Counted from the stretch's first letter, positions 46,953 to 58,889 are shown. The stretch: 64,000 nucleotides of DNA from Cryptomeria japonica (GCF_030272615.1 NC_081405.1:472552008-472616007); one strand, 5' to 3'. Translations and numbers: made by a program. Notes: generated from the letters alone by a model not told the origin.

Positions 46953-48005
46953 TGTTGGTATTTTGGTATAGTTTTGTCATTGATGTCAACACCTACTGAA
47001 TACACCTACTTTGGAGATCCAACAACATTCACCGACAAACAGTAATCTGTGCAATAGTTACTAGTATATGGTTAACCAGCAAGATATAATGTTCACTGGT
47101 ACTTGGAATGACATGGAAGACACTTGGTAATGTCGAAGACATCATGTGGACACTTTATTTTGAAGTAATAATCATTGGTATATTCATATTTGCATATTTT
47201 CTTTTACCGACAAATAGGTCCAGGTTATCTAGGGTTACACCAGTAGGTTTATCTTTTCCAAATCAGCATGGCATGCTATGGAGATGATTTATTATTGTTG
47301 TAAATACATTAAGCCGACATGTTTAATCGGTTATTGCATCAAATATTATATTATTTGTAAAATGTTTTATTGTAATATCTTGTAGAGATGACCTACTAAA
47401 ATTGGTCTTAGGGTATGGTATAAATGTAAGATCTTATTTGTAAGATCAAGTGTGGAATGCAAAAAAGATTTAAGTGATGGTATATGCGAGATAAAGCAGA
47501 GGCATACACGAAAAAATCATTTGAAGGTAAAGTTATGTTTTTGTAGAAGCATATCAGCATTACACTGGTACTGAATCTAGCATATGAAGATGCTATTTTG
47601 TGCAGTACATTCTTATTGGATTTAACCATCCAACTGTAGTCAGTGTGACTCCCATTTGTGATTGAGCAGTGAGCTCTAGGCTGTTGGCCTTTCTGTATGT
47701 GCAGACCCCTCTTTGTACACTTACTATCTACAGTAGTATCATCTGATTGTGGGTAGGTTTCCCACCATGGTTTTTCCCCTTACAGGCTTTCCACGTACAA
47801 ATATTGGTGTCATGTGTTGTGGATGACTTTGTGTTTATGTTTCATCCATTAATTCCTACCAGTATAGCAATTTATCGCTAACACTGTCTACCGGTATACT
47901 TAATTGATTCATCGGTATTAAGCATTAAGTCGGTTAATAAGTTTTTGGTTTGAATTTATTTGACAACTGATTCACCCCCCCCTCTCAGTTGTCTTCGGGA
48001 CCTAA
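46953..48005 (+). repeat. Middle LTR of H
   Basis: TGTTGGTATTTTGG to GGGACCTAA; the final CA and the primer site are lost in the deletion that joins it to integrase. TATA-like TATAAATG at 47419-47426. Inverted repeat ACAACTGA (47963-47970) and TCAGTTGT (47985-47992) flank a C-rich loop. Confidence 0.9.
47419..47426 (+). promoter_or_regulatory. TATA-like box in the H LTR
   Basis: TATAAATG in GGGTATGGTATAAATGTAAG, conserved at 51229-51236 in the last LTR. Confidence 0.55.
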
Positions 48006-48800
48006 TTAGAGAAAAATCAGAAGCACTTGGGAAGTTCAAACTATTCAAAGCAAAGGTTGAAAATGAAACTGGTAAGAAAATCAAATGTTTAAGATCAGAT
48101 CAAGGAGGAGAATTCACATCTAAAGATTTTAATAAATTCTGTGAAGTGAATGGAATCAAAAGACAGGTATCAGCACCTCGGACATCATAGCAGAATGGAG
48201 TTGTTGAAAGGAAAAACAAAACTATCTTGGACGTAGCAAGAAGTATGTTGTCAGAAGAAAATCTACCACATGTGTACTGGAGAGAGGCAGTAAGCACTGC
48301 TGTCTATACATTCAACAAAGTTCACATCAAAGGTGAAACCGGTAAGACCCCTCATGAACTATGGTTTGGTAATATTCCTACTCTTAAGTATTTTAGAAAT
48401 TTTGGAAGTAAATGTTATATTAGAAGAGACGAGTATATTGGCAAATTTGATCCTATAAGTGATGAAGGAATATTTCTTGGTTATTCATCTAAAAGCAAGG
48501 CATATAGATGTTTTAATAAAAGATTACAGAAAATTGTTGAGAGTACAAATGTAAAGATTGATGAACAATTCAGAGGAACTTCAAGATATATAGACTCTGA
48601 ACCGGAAACAAAAATTTTGAAAAATGAACCTACAATGAATCCATTGGTACAGAATGATGATCCAGTTACTCCGGTATCATCAGAGGATTCCACAGTAATT
48701 GAAGAACAACAACAGACTAAGACACCTAGGTATGTAAGACTGAATCATTCTAAAGATCAGATAAGTGGAATCAAATTTAAAGGAGTTATGACAAGAGGAA
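48006..48800 (+). pseudogene. Integrase of H, second half
   Basis: Starts in mid-domain (ALGKFKLFKAKVENETGKKI), so the zinc-binding region and first catalytic Asp are deleted. LRSDQGGEFTSKDFNKFC carries the second Asp and [18 protein letters not shown] the Glu. An in-frame TAG at 48188-48190 stands where family members read Gln ([10 protein letters not shown]). It continues through [19 protein letters not shown] and [20 protein letters not shown] to a linker. Typical Ty1/copia integrase. Confidence 0.9.
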
Positions 48801-49627
48801 GATTGGCAAATGAAGAGGTATGTCTTATTTCTCAAATTGAACCATTATCTATCAATGAGGCATGTGAAGATAAATTTTGGATTAAAGCTATGGAAGAAGA
48901 ATTAGGACAAATTGAGAAAAATAATACTTGGACATTAGTTCCCCGGCTTAAAGATAAAAATGTAATTGGAACCAAATGGGTATTTAGAAACAAACTTAAT
49001 GAAGATGGTAAGGTTGTCAGAAATAAAGCAAGATTAGTGTGTAAGGGATATTCTCAGAAAGAAGGAGTTGATTACAATGAAACCTTTGCACCGGTAGCTA
49101 GAATTGAGGCAGTTAGATTATTCTTGGCTTTTGCAGCTCACAAGGATTACAAATTTTATCAAATGGATATTAAATGTGCATTTCTGAATGGAGATCTTGA
49201 AGAAAAAGTTTATATTGAACAACCTAATGGATTTTCTTTGACAAATGGCAATAATATGGTTTGCAGATTAAGAAAAGCTCTGTATGGATTGAAACAAGCC
49301 CCAAGAGCTTGGTATGCAAGATTGGATAAGTATCTTTTAAAGATTGGTTTTACTAAAGGAAATGCAGATAGAAATTTATATTACAAAGTAACTAATGATG
49401 GCATCTTGATTATTGAAGTATTTGTTGATGATATAATCTTTGGAGGAGAAGATGGATTATGCAAAGAATTTTCTCTTGAAATGCAGCAAGAATTTGAAAT
49501 GTCTATGATTGGAGAAATAAAATTCTTTTTAGGATTGCAGATCTTACAGACTGATAAAGGTATATTTTTGAATCAATCCCAAGTACTTGAAAGAACTACT
49601 AAAGAAATTTGGGATGGAGAACTCTAA
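48801..49627 (+). pseudogene. Reverse transcriptase of H
   Basis: Copia [122 protein letters not shown]. Active site FVDDIIFGG (both Asp present). Open from 48227 to 49627. Just before the end a one-base frameshift moves [19 protein letters not shown] into another frame. Confidence 0.92.
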
Positions 49628-50375
49628 ACCGGTAACCACACCTATGACTACAAATGACAAATTATCTCAAAGGAATGAATCTACACCTATTAATCCACCT
49701 AGATACAAATCTATGATAGGAGGTTTACTATATTTGACACAAACCATACCTGATATTATGAATGCAGTATTTATAGTTTCTAGATTTCAGAGTAATCCTA
49801 GGGAAAATCATGAATCAGCAGTGAAAAGGATTTTTCGGTACTTGCAAGGCACAACAAATCTTGGATTATGGTATCCTAAAGATGAAAACTTTGATCTATG
49901 TGCATATATAGATGCAAACTGGGTAGGAGATGTAGATGATAGAAAAAGCACCACTGGAGGAGCATTCTTTCTTGGAAAAAGATTAGTCTCTTGGTTGAGT
50001 AAGAAACAGACTTGTACATCTTTATCAACAGCAGAATCAGAATATGTTGTAGCAGCAACAAATTGTACATAGGTACTTTGGCTTAAGCAAATGTTGAAAG
50101 ACATAAAAGTAAAATGCAAGGAACCTATTACTATATACTGTGATAACACTATAGCTATTGATATATCTAAAAATCCAATATTACATTCTAAAACAAAACA
50201 TGTTTCTATCAAACTGAATTTTCTAAGGGAAAAAGTTGAAGAAAAAGAGATAAAACTGGTTTATGTGAATACTAAAGAACAACTTGCAGATATTTTCACA
50301 AAACCTTTGCCTAAGGAAACTTTTGAGTATCTCAGAGATCATCTCGAAGTCATACCACCACTGGTAGAGACTTAG
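49587..50375 (+). pseudogene. RNase H and C-terminus of H pol
   Basis: SMIGGLLYLTQTIPDIMNAV, AYIDANWVGDVDDRKSTTGG, KQTCTSLSTAESEYVVAATN, then TAG (50070-50072; CAG by family comparison). After that ITIYCDNTIAIDISKNPILH, SKTKHVSIKLNFLREKVEEK and KEQLADIFTKPLPKETFEYL close the protein at 50375. The usual end of copia pol is intact in sequence apart from the stop and the frameshift. Confidence 0.92.
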
Positions 50376-50762
50376 ACAGTTGATGCTTGTCATCAACTGA
50401 CAGAATTAAAATGGACAAATCTTTATTCCGGTATTTGATGAGGAAGCTACTTCAAAGGGGGAGTAGTTGGTATATTGAATTGGTTGGTATTTTGTATGAA
50501 CTTGACCTTTTGTGACTTTGGCATTTGATGTCAAAGGGGGAGAGATATCTATGGAAAAACACATTATCTTTTTGATAAGAAAAAGAGATTTTAGGGGAGA
50601 GATTTTGAAAAACAACTTTAAAGGAGAAATTGATATGAAAGATTTGTATTGTTACTCCCAGGGGGAGAAATGGAGAATGTTGGTCTTTGTATTTGGCATT
50701 TTTGTTTTGGCACTATGATGGTTTTTCCATCTTGTGTTGTCATCAATTCCAAAGGGGGAGAT
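50376..50762 (+). other. 3' tail of H with four polypurine tracts
   Basis: GGGGGAG cores at 50453-50463, 50532-50542, 50660-50667 and 50749-50760. The second sits on a hairpin: CTTTGGCA (50516-50523) pairs with TGTCAAAG (50529-50536). Several such tracts before the 3' LTR are a known mark of Sireviruses. No ORF2-like gene here. Confidence 0.85.
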
Positions 50763-51818
50763 TGTTGGTATTTTGGTATAGTTTTGTCATTGATGTCAAC
50801 ACCTACTGAATACACCTACTTTGGAGATCCAGCAACATTCACCGACAAACAATAATCTGTGCAACAGTTACTGGTATATGGTTAACCAACAGGATATAAT
50901 GTTCACCGGTACTTGGAATGACATGGAAGACAATTGGTAATGTCGAAGACATCATGTGGACACTTTATTTTGAAGTAATAATCATTGGTATATTCATATT
51001 TGCATATTTACTTTTACCAGCAAATAGGTCCAGGTTATCTAGGGTTACACCAGTAGGTTTATCTTTTCCAGATTAGCATGGCACACTATGGAGATTATTT
51101 ATTATTGTTGTAAATGCATTAAGATGACATGTTTAATCAGTTATTGCATCAGATATTATATTATTTGTAAAATGTTTTATTGTAATATCTTGTAGAGTTG
51201 ACCTACTAAAATTGGTCTTAGGGTATGGTATAAATGTAAGATCTTATTTGTAAGATCAAGTGTGGAATGCGAAAAAGATTTAAGTAAAAGTATATGCAAG
51301 ATAAAGAAGAGGCATACACGAAGACATCATATGAAGGTGAAGTTAGGTTTTTGTAGAAGCATATCACCATTACACCGGTACTGAATCTAGCATATGAAGA
51401 TGCTATTTTGTGCAGTACATTCTTATTGGATTTAACCATCCAACTGTAGTCAGTGTGACTCCCATTTGTGATTGAGCAGTGAGCTCTAGGTTGTTGGCCT
51501 TTCTACATGTGCAGACCCCTCTTTGTACACTTACTATCTGTAGTAGTATCATTTGATTGTGGGTAAGGTTTCCCACCATGGTTTTTCCCCTTACAGGGTT
51601 TCCATGTACAAATATTGGTGTCATGTGTTGTGGATGACTTTGTGTTTATGTTTCACGCATTAATTCCTATCGGTATAGCAATTTATTGCTAACACTGTCT
51701 ACCGGTATACTTAACTGATTCACCAGTATTAAGCATTAAGTTAGTTAATAAGTTTTTGGTTTGAATTTATTAGACAAATGATTCACCCCCTACTCTGAGT
51801 TGTCTCTGGGACCTAACA
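50763..51818 (+). repeat. 3' LTR of H
   Basis: TGTTGGTATTTTGG...GGGACCTAACA, 1,056 bases, followed by GACAG. The U5 inverted repeat seen in the middle LTR is decayed here (ACAAATGA and CTGAGTTGT). Confidence 0.92.
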
Positions 51819-51823
51819 GACAG

Positions 51824-52291
51824 TGTCAAAACTATCTGCAAAACTTGAAAATTGCAATACCTCAACCTTAACAAATCAATAAGCCCCCCCTAAGAATTTG
51901 CACCATTTTTCACTTTTCTCTCTCTTCCCCTTTGACAACAATGCCAAAGATAGGAATCCGCCAAAATTTATAGACATGGATATATACATTTACTTACAAA
52001 AATTTAAAAATATCTGCAAAAAATGTCTTTAGGCACAACAAGTGGTCATCCCAACTGTTTTTAAAACTCCAAAATATTGATCAGACCACTGAAAAGATAG
52101 GCATGCATCTTAACTCCTCTTCGACTTGCTGGAACACTCTTATTTAGAGAATTCATTGCATCTTGCTTACTATTGATTAGTGAATCTATTTGTGGAGTGA
52201 TAAGGCTTCTTACTTCTCCCACTCTACCCAAAATCTTGTCCTTCTCCTAATTTAAGATCTTAATCTTATCAAGTATACTCATAACCTGAGC
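51824..52291 (-). other. 3' tail of element C
   Basis: Non-coding DNA after ORF2. A minus-strand hairpin plus purine tract, CTTTGGCATTGTTGTCAAAG followed by GGG (51949-51927), matches the tail of B (near 55119-55140). No gene seen. Confidence 0.75.
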
Positions 52292-53885
52292 TTAAAAATT
52301 GCTAGTCGAGATTGATTGAGGTGCATAGGATTGAGATATGCTAGCTAATTGTCTTTCACATTCTTTTATTTTCTTGTCAATGTGAATAGTAAACTTAGGC
52401 AAAATTAGACATGACTTGTATATTTGACTATCTTCATCTAATGCATCTTTTATATTCTTCATAGTAGTTATCAAAATCACCCTATCTCCTTCAATCATCT
52501 TCAAAATTGTTCTCAATCTCACAACATTAAACTAAGTCAAAACTTTAGCATCTGCTACACTCTCTAAAGACACAAAATGAGATTCTATTGCATTGAGTAT
52601 GCTTCTAATCTTACTAGAGGGAGTATTAGTTGTATCTAGTTTGAATGATGACAAAATTTTCTCTAACACATCTATGGCCAAAGTTATCAATACTTTGTCT
52701 ACGGTGTAGGACTGGAGTAAGTCCTTACTTTCTTTTTCTTGAGCAAGAGTTTCTAGCTTCAATGCTTGAATAAGAGATAGTGAACTTAGATCTATAGGCT
52801 CTTGAGTGAAATCATCTGAGTTAGTGACAATCTATTTTCCCTTATCTGCTCCAGTGTCTCTTACTACTATCACTAGAGCTTGATCATCCTTCTCTTCTCC
52901 TTTCTCCTTCTCTGCCACCTCTGCATCTTCAACTTTTACAATTTCTTCATACTTTTTATCATCAACCTCTCCCTTTCCATCATCAATCTCCTCGGCTTCC
53001 TTTTCAGAGTCAACTTCTATCATTGAAGGATTTTGTTCAATTTCATCGGAGACTCCAACATTCTGATCATCAACATCATCAATTATTGTATGCACATTGG
53101 TCTGCTCTTCTAGAATGGATTTATCAGTTGGTTTTTCTTTCTACACATTAGGAACCATTGTACGTACTTCTATAATAAAAGTGTCTTCATGTGTCTTCTC
53201 TTCTGGTTGGGTGTCATCTTGTGCCGAATTTATATCATATCTGTGCTCTTTCAAAAATTGTCTCAAAATTGCTCTAGTCTCTTTGGTCACTTCATCTATT
53301 TTCTCAAGCATAATCTTATTAACTCTCTTCTTTCTTCTGAATATGTCCTTTGCAATCTTTAGCAATCTATCAACTTCAACTTTAGAAATTACAGAACTCA
53401 AAATAACTAATACATATTATTTTATTCTTTCATCCTCTAAGTTGGTTGTATGTCTCCTGGCATCCAAAATATCATACAATTCCTTCAGAATCATAGATGA
53501 CACTTCTATCAAGGCTTTTCTATACACATTCATATGCTTTACAACTGCTTCCTCTATAGCTCTCTAATCATTATCATCATAGTTTTCATAATATACATGC
53601 ACATTCTTCAAATTACCTTACTTTAGCACTTCATCAATTATTTCATTTAATGTCATTAGGGGCACAACATAATAAGTACCTTCTATCTTGTTAGACTTCA
53701 GAGCTTCATCAAGCTCAGACTTTGACTTTATATTAGATCTAGGTCTACCAGATGGCTCAGCTTCAGTTCTTGGCTTCTTGGTCAGCTGGGATCCATCGGA
53801 TTGAGGCTTCTTCACTACCTTTACATAGGTAGTTGTCTTCTTCAGCTCTTTCACCCCTTCATCAGACTCCATCTCAATATCTTCA
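52292..53885 (-). pseudogene. ORF2 of element C, second half
   Basis: Continues the frame of 61248-62736 after removal of B; the 5-base duplication keeps the phase. It opens with a Lys/Pro-rich basic segment (LTKKPRTEAEPSGRPRSNIK), then LDEALKSNKIEGTYYVVPLM, a helical segment with VEVDRLLKIAKDIFRRKKRV, an acidic patch (IDDGKGEVDDKKYEEIVKVE) and helical repeats to the end at 52292. All five open stretches lie in one frame, broken only by in-frame stops. No known domain recognised. With the first half, the whole protein would be about 1,025 residues. Confidence 0.75.
53881..53885. repeat. Target-site duplication of element B (CTTCA)
   Basis: CTTCA at 53881-53885 and at 61248-61252, flanking the LTRs of B. 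Confidence 0.94.
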
Positions 53886-54967
53886 CGATTGACTTGAAAA
53901 GCACTGAGAGGTGGGGGTGAATCAGTGACACCAAAAATAAAACTACTTTAAACACTAACCGGTAGATGAACTTAACAAAACTTTTAAACACAATGCATGT
54001 AGTCCAAAATGATATAAAAACATCCACAATATGTAAAACATCTACCATAACACAAGTGTTTGTACGTGGAAAACTCAAATAGGTAAAAAACACGATGAGA
54101 TGGAACTCACAAGTTAACTATCTACAGTAATAGATAACGTACCGGTTAAGGTCTACAAAGTGCTCTGTTAGGAGAAAATCTTGTTAGAGATCCCAAAGCT
54201 TGATTAGAAGCTTATACCCTATGAAAGGTAGTATCCTGTTAGGAGTAACCTCAATGGAGGATTTCTATATCCAAACTAATGGATCACCCTGTTAGAGGAT
54301 TTGAATAATGAAGCTTGTTAGAGCTTACCCGATTAGGGGACTTTAATTCTGCTGAAATTGTTAAAAGACAATTGGATTTGTTTGATCTGTCTATGTAGCA
54401 TAATACTTGCTTGATCAGATCCTTCTAAGCATAATCAACACTTATTTTCAACATACTCTGCATCTTAACACTTTTTCCTTTCGCACACAACTTATCACTT
54501 TCACTCATATAAAATAATTCATTGTGATGTCAATATATAGACATTTAGATTTCATGTTGGCCTCAAGAAATCATAACACAATTACCTAGGTGTAGTGTAT
54601 CTGGTCAAGTGATCATAACTCATCACAAAAATACCACCAAAAAATGTCGATGGTGATAACTCATCACACAATCTACAATTACCAGTTGGAACACTAAATA
54701 CCGGTTAGAGTTAAACCATTTGACTTTGATGCTTCTGAGATAGTCACCACTAGATCTTCATGTTGATGTTGAGACACATATAACTGAGTGGTTATCTTCA
54801 TGCATACACCGGTTGTTGCCAAGTACCAGTTAGAAATAAACCTTTAGTATACCGATTGTAGTGTAAACAACTTTGAAGTTACACTGGTAGACAATATAAA
54901 CATGTGTGTATGTGTTTCATCAATAACAACATATGATGAATTCATTACAATTATCATCAAGCCAACA
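53886..54967 (-). repeat. 3' LTR of element B
   Basis: 1,082 bases. In plus sense it starts CGATTGACTTG (TG mutated to CG) and ends GCCAACA. Inverted repeat CACTGA (53902-53907) and TCAGTG (53922-53927). Confidence 0.92.
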
Positions 54968-55155
54968 ATCTCCCCCTTTGGCATCGATTGCAACACTTGG
55001 AAAATTTTACAACAATACCGCTAAGTGTGCATATAAAACAAATTTACACATATACACATGCTCCCCCTTAATGCATACATTATACAAAATTTTCAAAAAC
55101 ACACATACATATTTCTACTCCCCCTTTGACAACAATGCCAAATTGAAAAAGTAAA

Positions 55156-55190
<35 letters not shown>

Positions 55191-55291
55191 ATTTGTATCA
55201 AAGTGTTCAACATATACAACAACTTGAAAAAATGAATCAAGATTCAGGCATAAACTAGTCTCATGAAAATAACATTAAAGTTCTTCTTTAA
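54968..55291 (-). other. 3' tail of element B with three polypurine tracts
   Basis: Minus-strand GGGGGAG cores at 54970-54981 (LTR-adjacent, in GATGCCAAAGGGGGAGATTG), 55061-55070 and 55119-55129. The last follows TTGGCATTGTTGTCAAAG, which can fold. A (TA)n(GA)n microsatellite lies at 55156-55188. No gene. Confidence 0.85.
55156..55188. repeat. (TA)n(GA)n microsatellite
   Basis: About six TA units running into about ten GA units in the tail of B. Confidence 0.9.
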
Positions 55292-58200
55292 CTATGATAT
55301 GGCATTTGTCCATGTCTCTATCACATTCTCAGTGTACTCAAGTGTAGACATAATATGTGAATTGAACTCTTGCATGGAATCCAGTGAGCAGGTTTCTGGG
55401 GTAGCTAAAATAACTTCAATATTAGTGTAGGCTCTCTGTAGGATGTCCACTTGTGTTGTAAGTTTACCCTTCAATTCCTTTAGTGACTGGAGTCGCTTTG
55501 CTTTCTCATGATCATAAGTATCTAACTTGTTGTGTAAATCATCTACAGATTTGCTAAAAGAAAATATAGAGTCCTGAAGTGGGACATATACATTGCATAT
55601 GTTTTCTAGCTCTTGCTCTATTTCTGTTTGCCTTTTTGTGATATCAGAATAAAAGAATGAAACATTAGAGGTAGAAGTTTCCTCCTGTTTCAATAGCTTT
55701 TCCCAATAAAGCTTTATTATGTGATAGAGCCAGTTTGCCAATATCAATTTCCTTCACAATCTGCTCTCCATGCTTTTTCCTATAACTCTTTTCTACATAA
55801 GCATGGGTTGACTCTTCAAGTGATGTGAGTTGGTCAAATGAATTAGTGACTAATTGACCAAGCTTACTAATAGGCGAAGACAGATGTCCGGTAGAAGTTT
55901 TTGGTAGCAGATTTGTCAAAATGTCTACTACTTTCTGAATAGTTTATGCTTTAATCCTTTGCTCCTTAAGTCTCTTTTTGTGCGCTCTAGATTGCATAAC
56001 ATTTGCAATCTTCATCATTTCAGATGCACTCATGTTGTTAACATTGATAGGCCCTGAGATGCGTAATGAATCATCATCATCTTCATCAGTCTACTAAGTG
56101 ACTAATGTTTTTGCCGGTTCAGAAGATGTTACCTTAACGATTGCTTTTTCATGGTTTTTCTCTATTTCCTATTCAGAAGTCTATGTGTCAACATTCTTAT
56201 TAGATTCCTTCTGAGTATCTTGTAGGACCAGTGGGGATTGGGGTTTCTTAGGTTGATCTTTTGCTGGTGGAATATCCACTCCTTGTTGAGTTGTCGGTTC
56301 CTCAACTGTAGTAACCTGTAAGATAGTGATTTTAGGTTGCTCCATATCTGGTGCAGTGATGTCTCCAGATAGATCAACTATATCCTGAACATCATCAACA
56401 ACATGAATAATGATGTCATCCTTCTTCTTGATAGGATAGACCTCATCAACTTGTATAATCTCATCTTCATCCATTTTAGGTCGATTAGCAATACCTTCCT
56501 CATCTTTAGAGGATTGTAGGAGCTCTTCCATCTATTTGATTTCACAGGCTATTTGATGAGTCTCCGTCTCAATAATTTGCCTCTTTCCACTAAGTAGCTT
56601 CAATCTCCTTGCTTTAAAGAAAATTCAATTTTGTACTGGTCAACTAAAGCACTTATTTCATCCTTAGACAAATTGGGAAAATATTGTACAAATATCTCAT
56701 GAATAATTTTTTTTCCAATTTTATAGCTTCCTCCCATTTATTCAAAAGAATAGTGTACAAAGAATTTGAGATATCCTTTTCAAGATCATGTGTAAATCTA
56801 TTGTAATGACACAAATGAGTGATTACATGTTGAATGATTTACTCCTTCTCATCTTTAGTGAAGGAATCAAAATGTTCTTTGACATTGTCAAATATGTTCC
56901 TCCCTAATGTCTTCATTGTTCTTTGAAAGTGAGTATCAAGCTTCAAAGTTGAGATATCAATAGGCACAATTTCCTTTGGCACATTTTTCACTGACTTTGC
57001 TACTCTACCGGTAGCTTTCATCTTCTTAGGTTCTTCTTCAGTGTCAGTTCCTTCAAATTCTTCTTGAAGAATTAACTTCCGGCCTCTTTTTTTTGTCTCC
57101 TTTTTCATGTACACCTTAGGTTCTAGTTCCTTTTTGTTTTGGACACTCCATGTCATTCTAGTACTTTTCATCACTGGAGGTGCATCCTCATCTTTCTTTT
57201 TCCTACCTTTCGCACTTGTGGCATGAGCAATACTAGTTTCAGCTTGAGTATCTTGAACTACAACAAGATCCAATTTTGCCTTCTTTTTATGTTTTGGAGA
57301 TGCTAATAGGTTATTAGCATAACCAATCAGTAAGTCATGTTTCACCTCATAACTCATATCTTCTATTTCTTCTTCTCTTGGCTCAATTGCCTACATTAAA
57401 CAGTAATCAGTGGTAACTATAAAAACAATGTCCATGGAAAATTGTTTTACCACATCCTCAGGCAATCTAAATCTCATGCTCATCTTTTTCTGAAACTCAT
57501 TGAAATATTTGTTCATAGCAGCAAAAAAAGTATTCTTCATAGCTTTGATGTTGTTCTTGATCTAAGCGGATATCGATAGATCCTTAGACCTTGGTAGGAA
57601 ATTTTGAAAATAAAAGAATAGCCTGATCAATAGTTGTCCATATTTAAACTTTAGACTATTGTCCTTTTTGATAGATTGTAGATTTAACATTAATTGGCTC
57701 CTTATGGCCTCACATAGGTCATAATTAGCATTCTTGGCTATCATTCTATAAGTAGTATGCACCGTTGCTGATGGAACACTATTCAGTCTACTAGAATAAA
57801 ATACCGAGTAGCCTATAACCATAGCTTCCAATTTCACCATTGGGTCCCTGATATTGTTGATAGAAAAATATCATTTATCAAATGTTGATCCGGTTAGAGA
57901 GTATACTGTCTCTTTTGAGATACACCTTAGCACAGGTACTTCATCGGTTGAGTAAAAACCAATTACATCCTGAATGGATTCCTTGGTTATTGTATGAGTT
58001 CTCTCTAAGTACATGTTCTCACCATGAACTCAACTCAAGATAATTCTAATATGCTCTTCTTCAAAATCTTCAAGGACGTAAGCGACATTGTGAAAACCTT
58101 TCTTGAAAACCCTAATATACTATGTTTGAATTTTCCCATTCTCATCACAAAGTGATTTCAACTGAGTATATATAGACAGTGACCCTAAATCCTCAATTTT

Positions 58201-58374
58201 GCAATCAATATAACTAGACAAATCTCCCTTGACGACAACACCACTAGGAACTTGTGATAGTGCATTATAAGACACAATCTTATATGCTTTTATAGCTTCC
58301 ATAGGTTCAGACATGATCATTAATTTCCCTACTGACTTTGAAGATGATGCCATTTCAGATAAACTAGATTTCAC
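55292..58374 (-). pseudogene. ORF2 of element B
   Basis: The second protein of the element. The likely start is MASSSKSVGKLM at 58353 (C also starts MASSS). The N-terminal region carries GDLSSYIDCKIEDLGSLSIY, and the conserved core has VIGYSVFYSSRLNSVPSATV and YDLCEAIRSQLMLNLQSIKK, matching C (MTGYKVYQSNRQNSVFGTAI, YDLCGVHLSELMSNLKKIKQ). A basic segment follows (KKETKKRGRKLILQEEF) and a helical C-terminal half (EIEQELENICNVYVPLQDSI). One frame holds from 58374 to 56839; two frameshifts and several stops follow. No family recognised; a distant link to putative plant transposon protein domains is untested. Predicted to be soluble; no membrane segments seen. Confidence 0.75.
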
Positions 58375-58889
58375 AACAAGAATTTCAAGAAATACCTTAT
58401 TTCACACACACTGCCTCATTTACCGGTTGAATGCCCCAAGTGCACACTAGTTTAGTCTTCTGCAACCTTCAAATCAGCTCAAACACACAAATCTTAATGC
58501 AACTTTAACTGAAATCAGCTAACAAACTCTTCTAGGCTCTGCAATGCTCAAAAGTCTTTTCTTGAATGTGTTAGGGTAAAAATAACAAAGTGAAAACTCA
58601 TTTTTATCCTTTTTACCAACTGCATTAAATGCTCACCTGTTAGGGTTACAAACCCTAATTACACCGCTCAAGGAAAAGCTGGTTGATAACTAAATGACAA
58701 AGAGTTATCAAAATTTCATGCTTTCAAATTCTCTTACCACATATTCACTTCAAGGGGTCCAGAGATGGATTTATCGTTAAGCTCCCCTTAGCCATATGAA
58801 AAGGCTTAATTCACCAATGTAGGATTCTCTTCACTAGGTGAAGGAATAATTTGTTCTCCAGGTGAATCATCACTTTTATTCTTCCAAGT
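58375..58889 (-). promoter_or_regulatory. Gag-ORF2 spacer of B with possible internal promoter
   Basis: About 0.5 kb, no gene. Minus-strand AGGATAAAAATGAG (58610-58597) is TATA-like, about 245 bases before the ORF2 ATG. The spacer of C has TGGATAAAAAGGCACT (62926-62911), about 180 bases before its ATG. GCATTAAATGC at 58622-58632 is shared with A. An internal promoter for ORF2 is a hypothesis only. Confidence 0.4.

Larger units (their letters stand above)
46744..51818 (+). mobile_element. Element H: rearranged Ty1/copia (Sirevirus-like), three LTR copies
   Basis: Order: LTR start fragment (46744-46827), internal tail with PPT (46828-46952), complete-looking LTR (46953-48005), pol from mid-integrase (48006-50375), tail with several PPTs (50376-50762), full LTR (50763-51818). 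The outer ends share the GACAG duplication. The layout fits a tandem LTR-body-LTR-body-LTR form that lost most of one body and the PBS-gag-protease part of the other. Confidence 0.9.

Noticed and set aside
53097..53567. 156-codon plus-strand ORF with hydrophobic stretches
   Set aside because: It is the antisense shadow of ORF2 of element C; hydrophobicity comes from complementing Lys/Glu-rich codons.
55292..58374. ORF2 of B as an envelope-like gene, as in some Sireviruses
   Set aside because: No signal peptide, transmembrane segment or fusion-peptide-like stretch is visible; the protein is charged and helical. Its position right after gag also differs from the usual place after pol.
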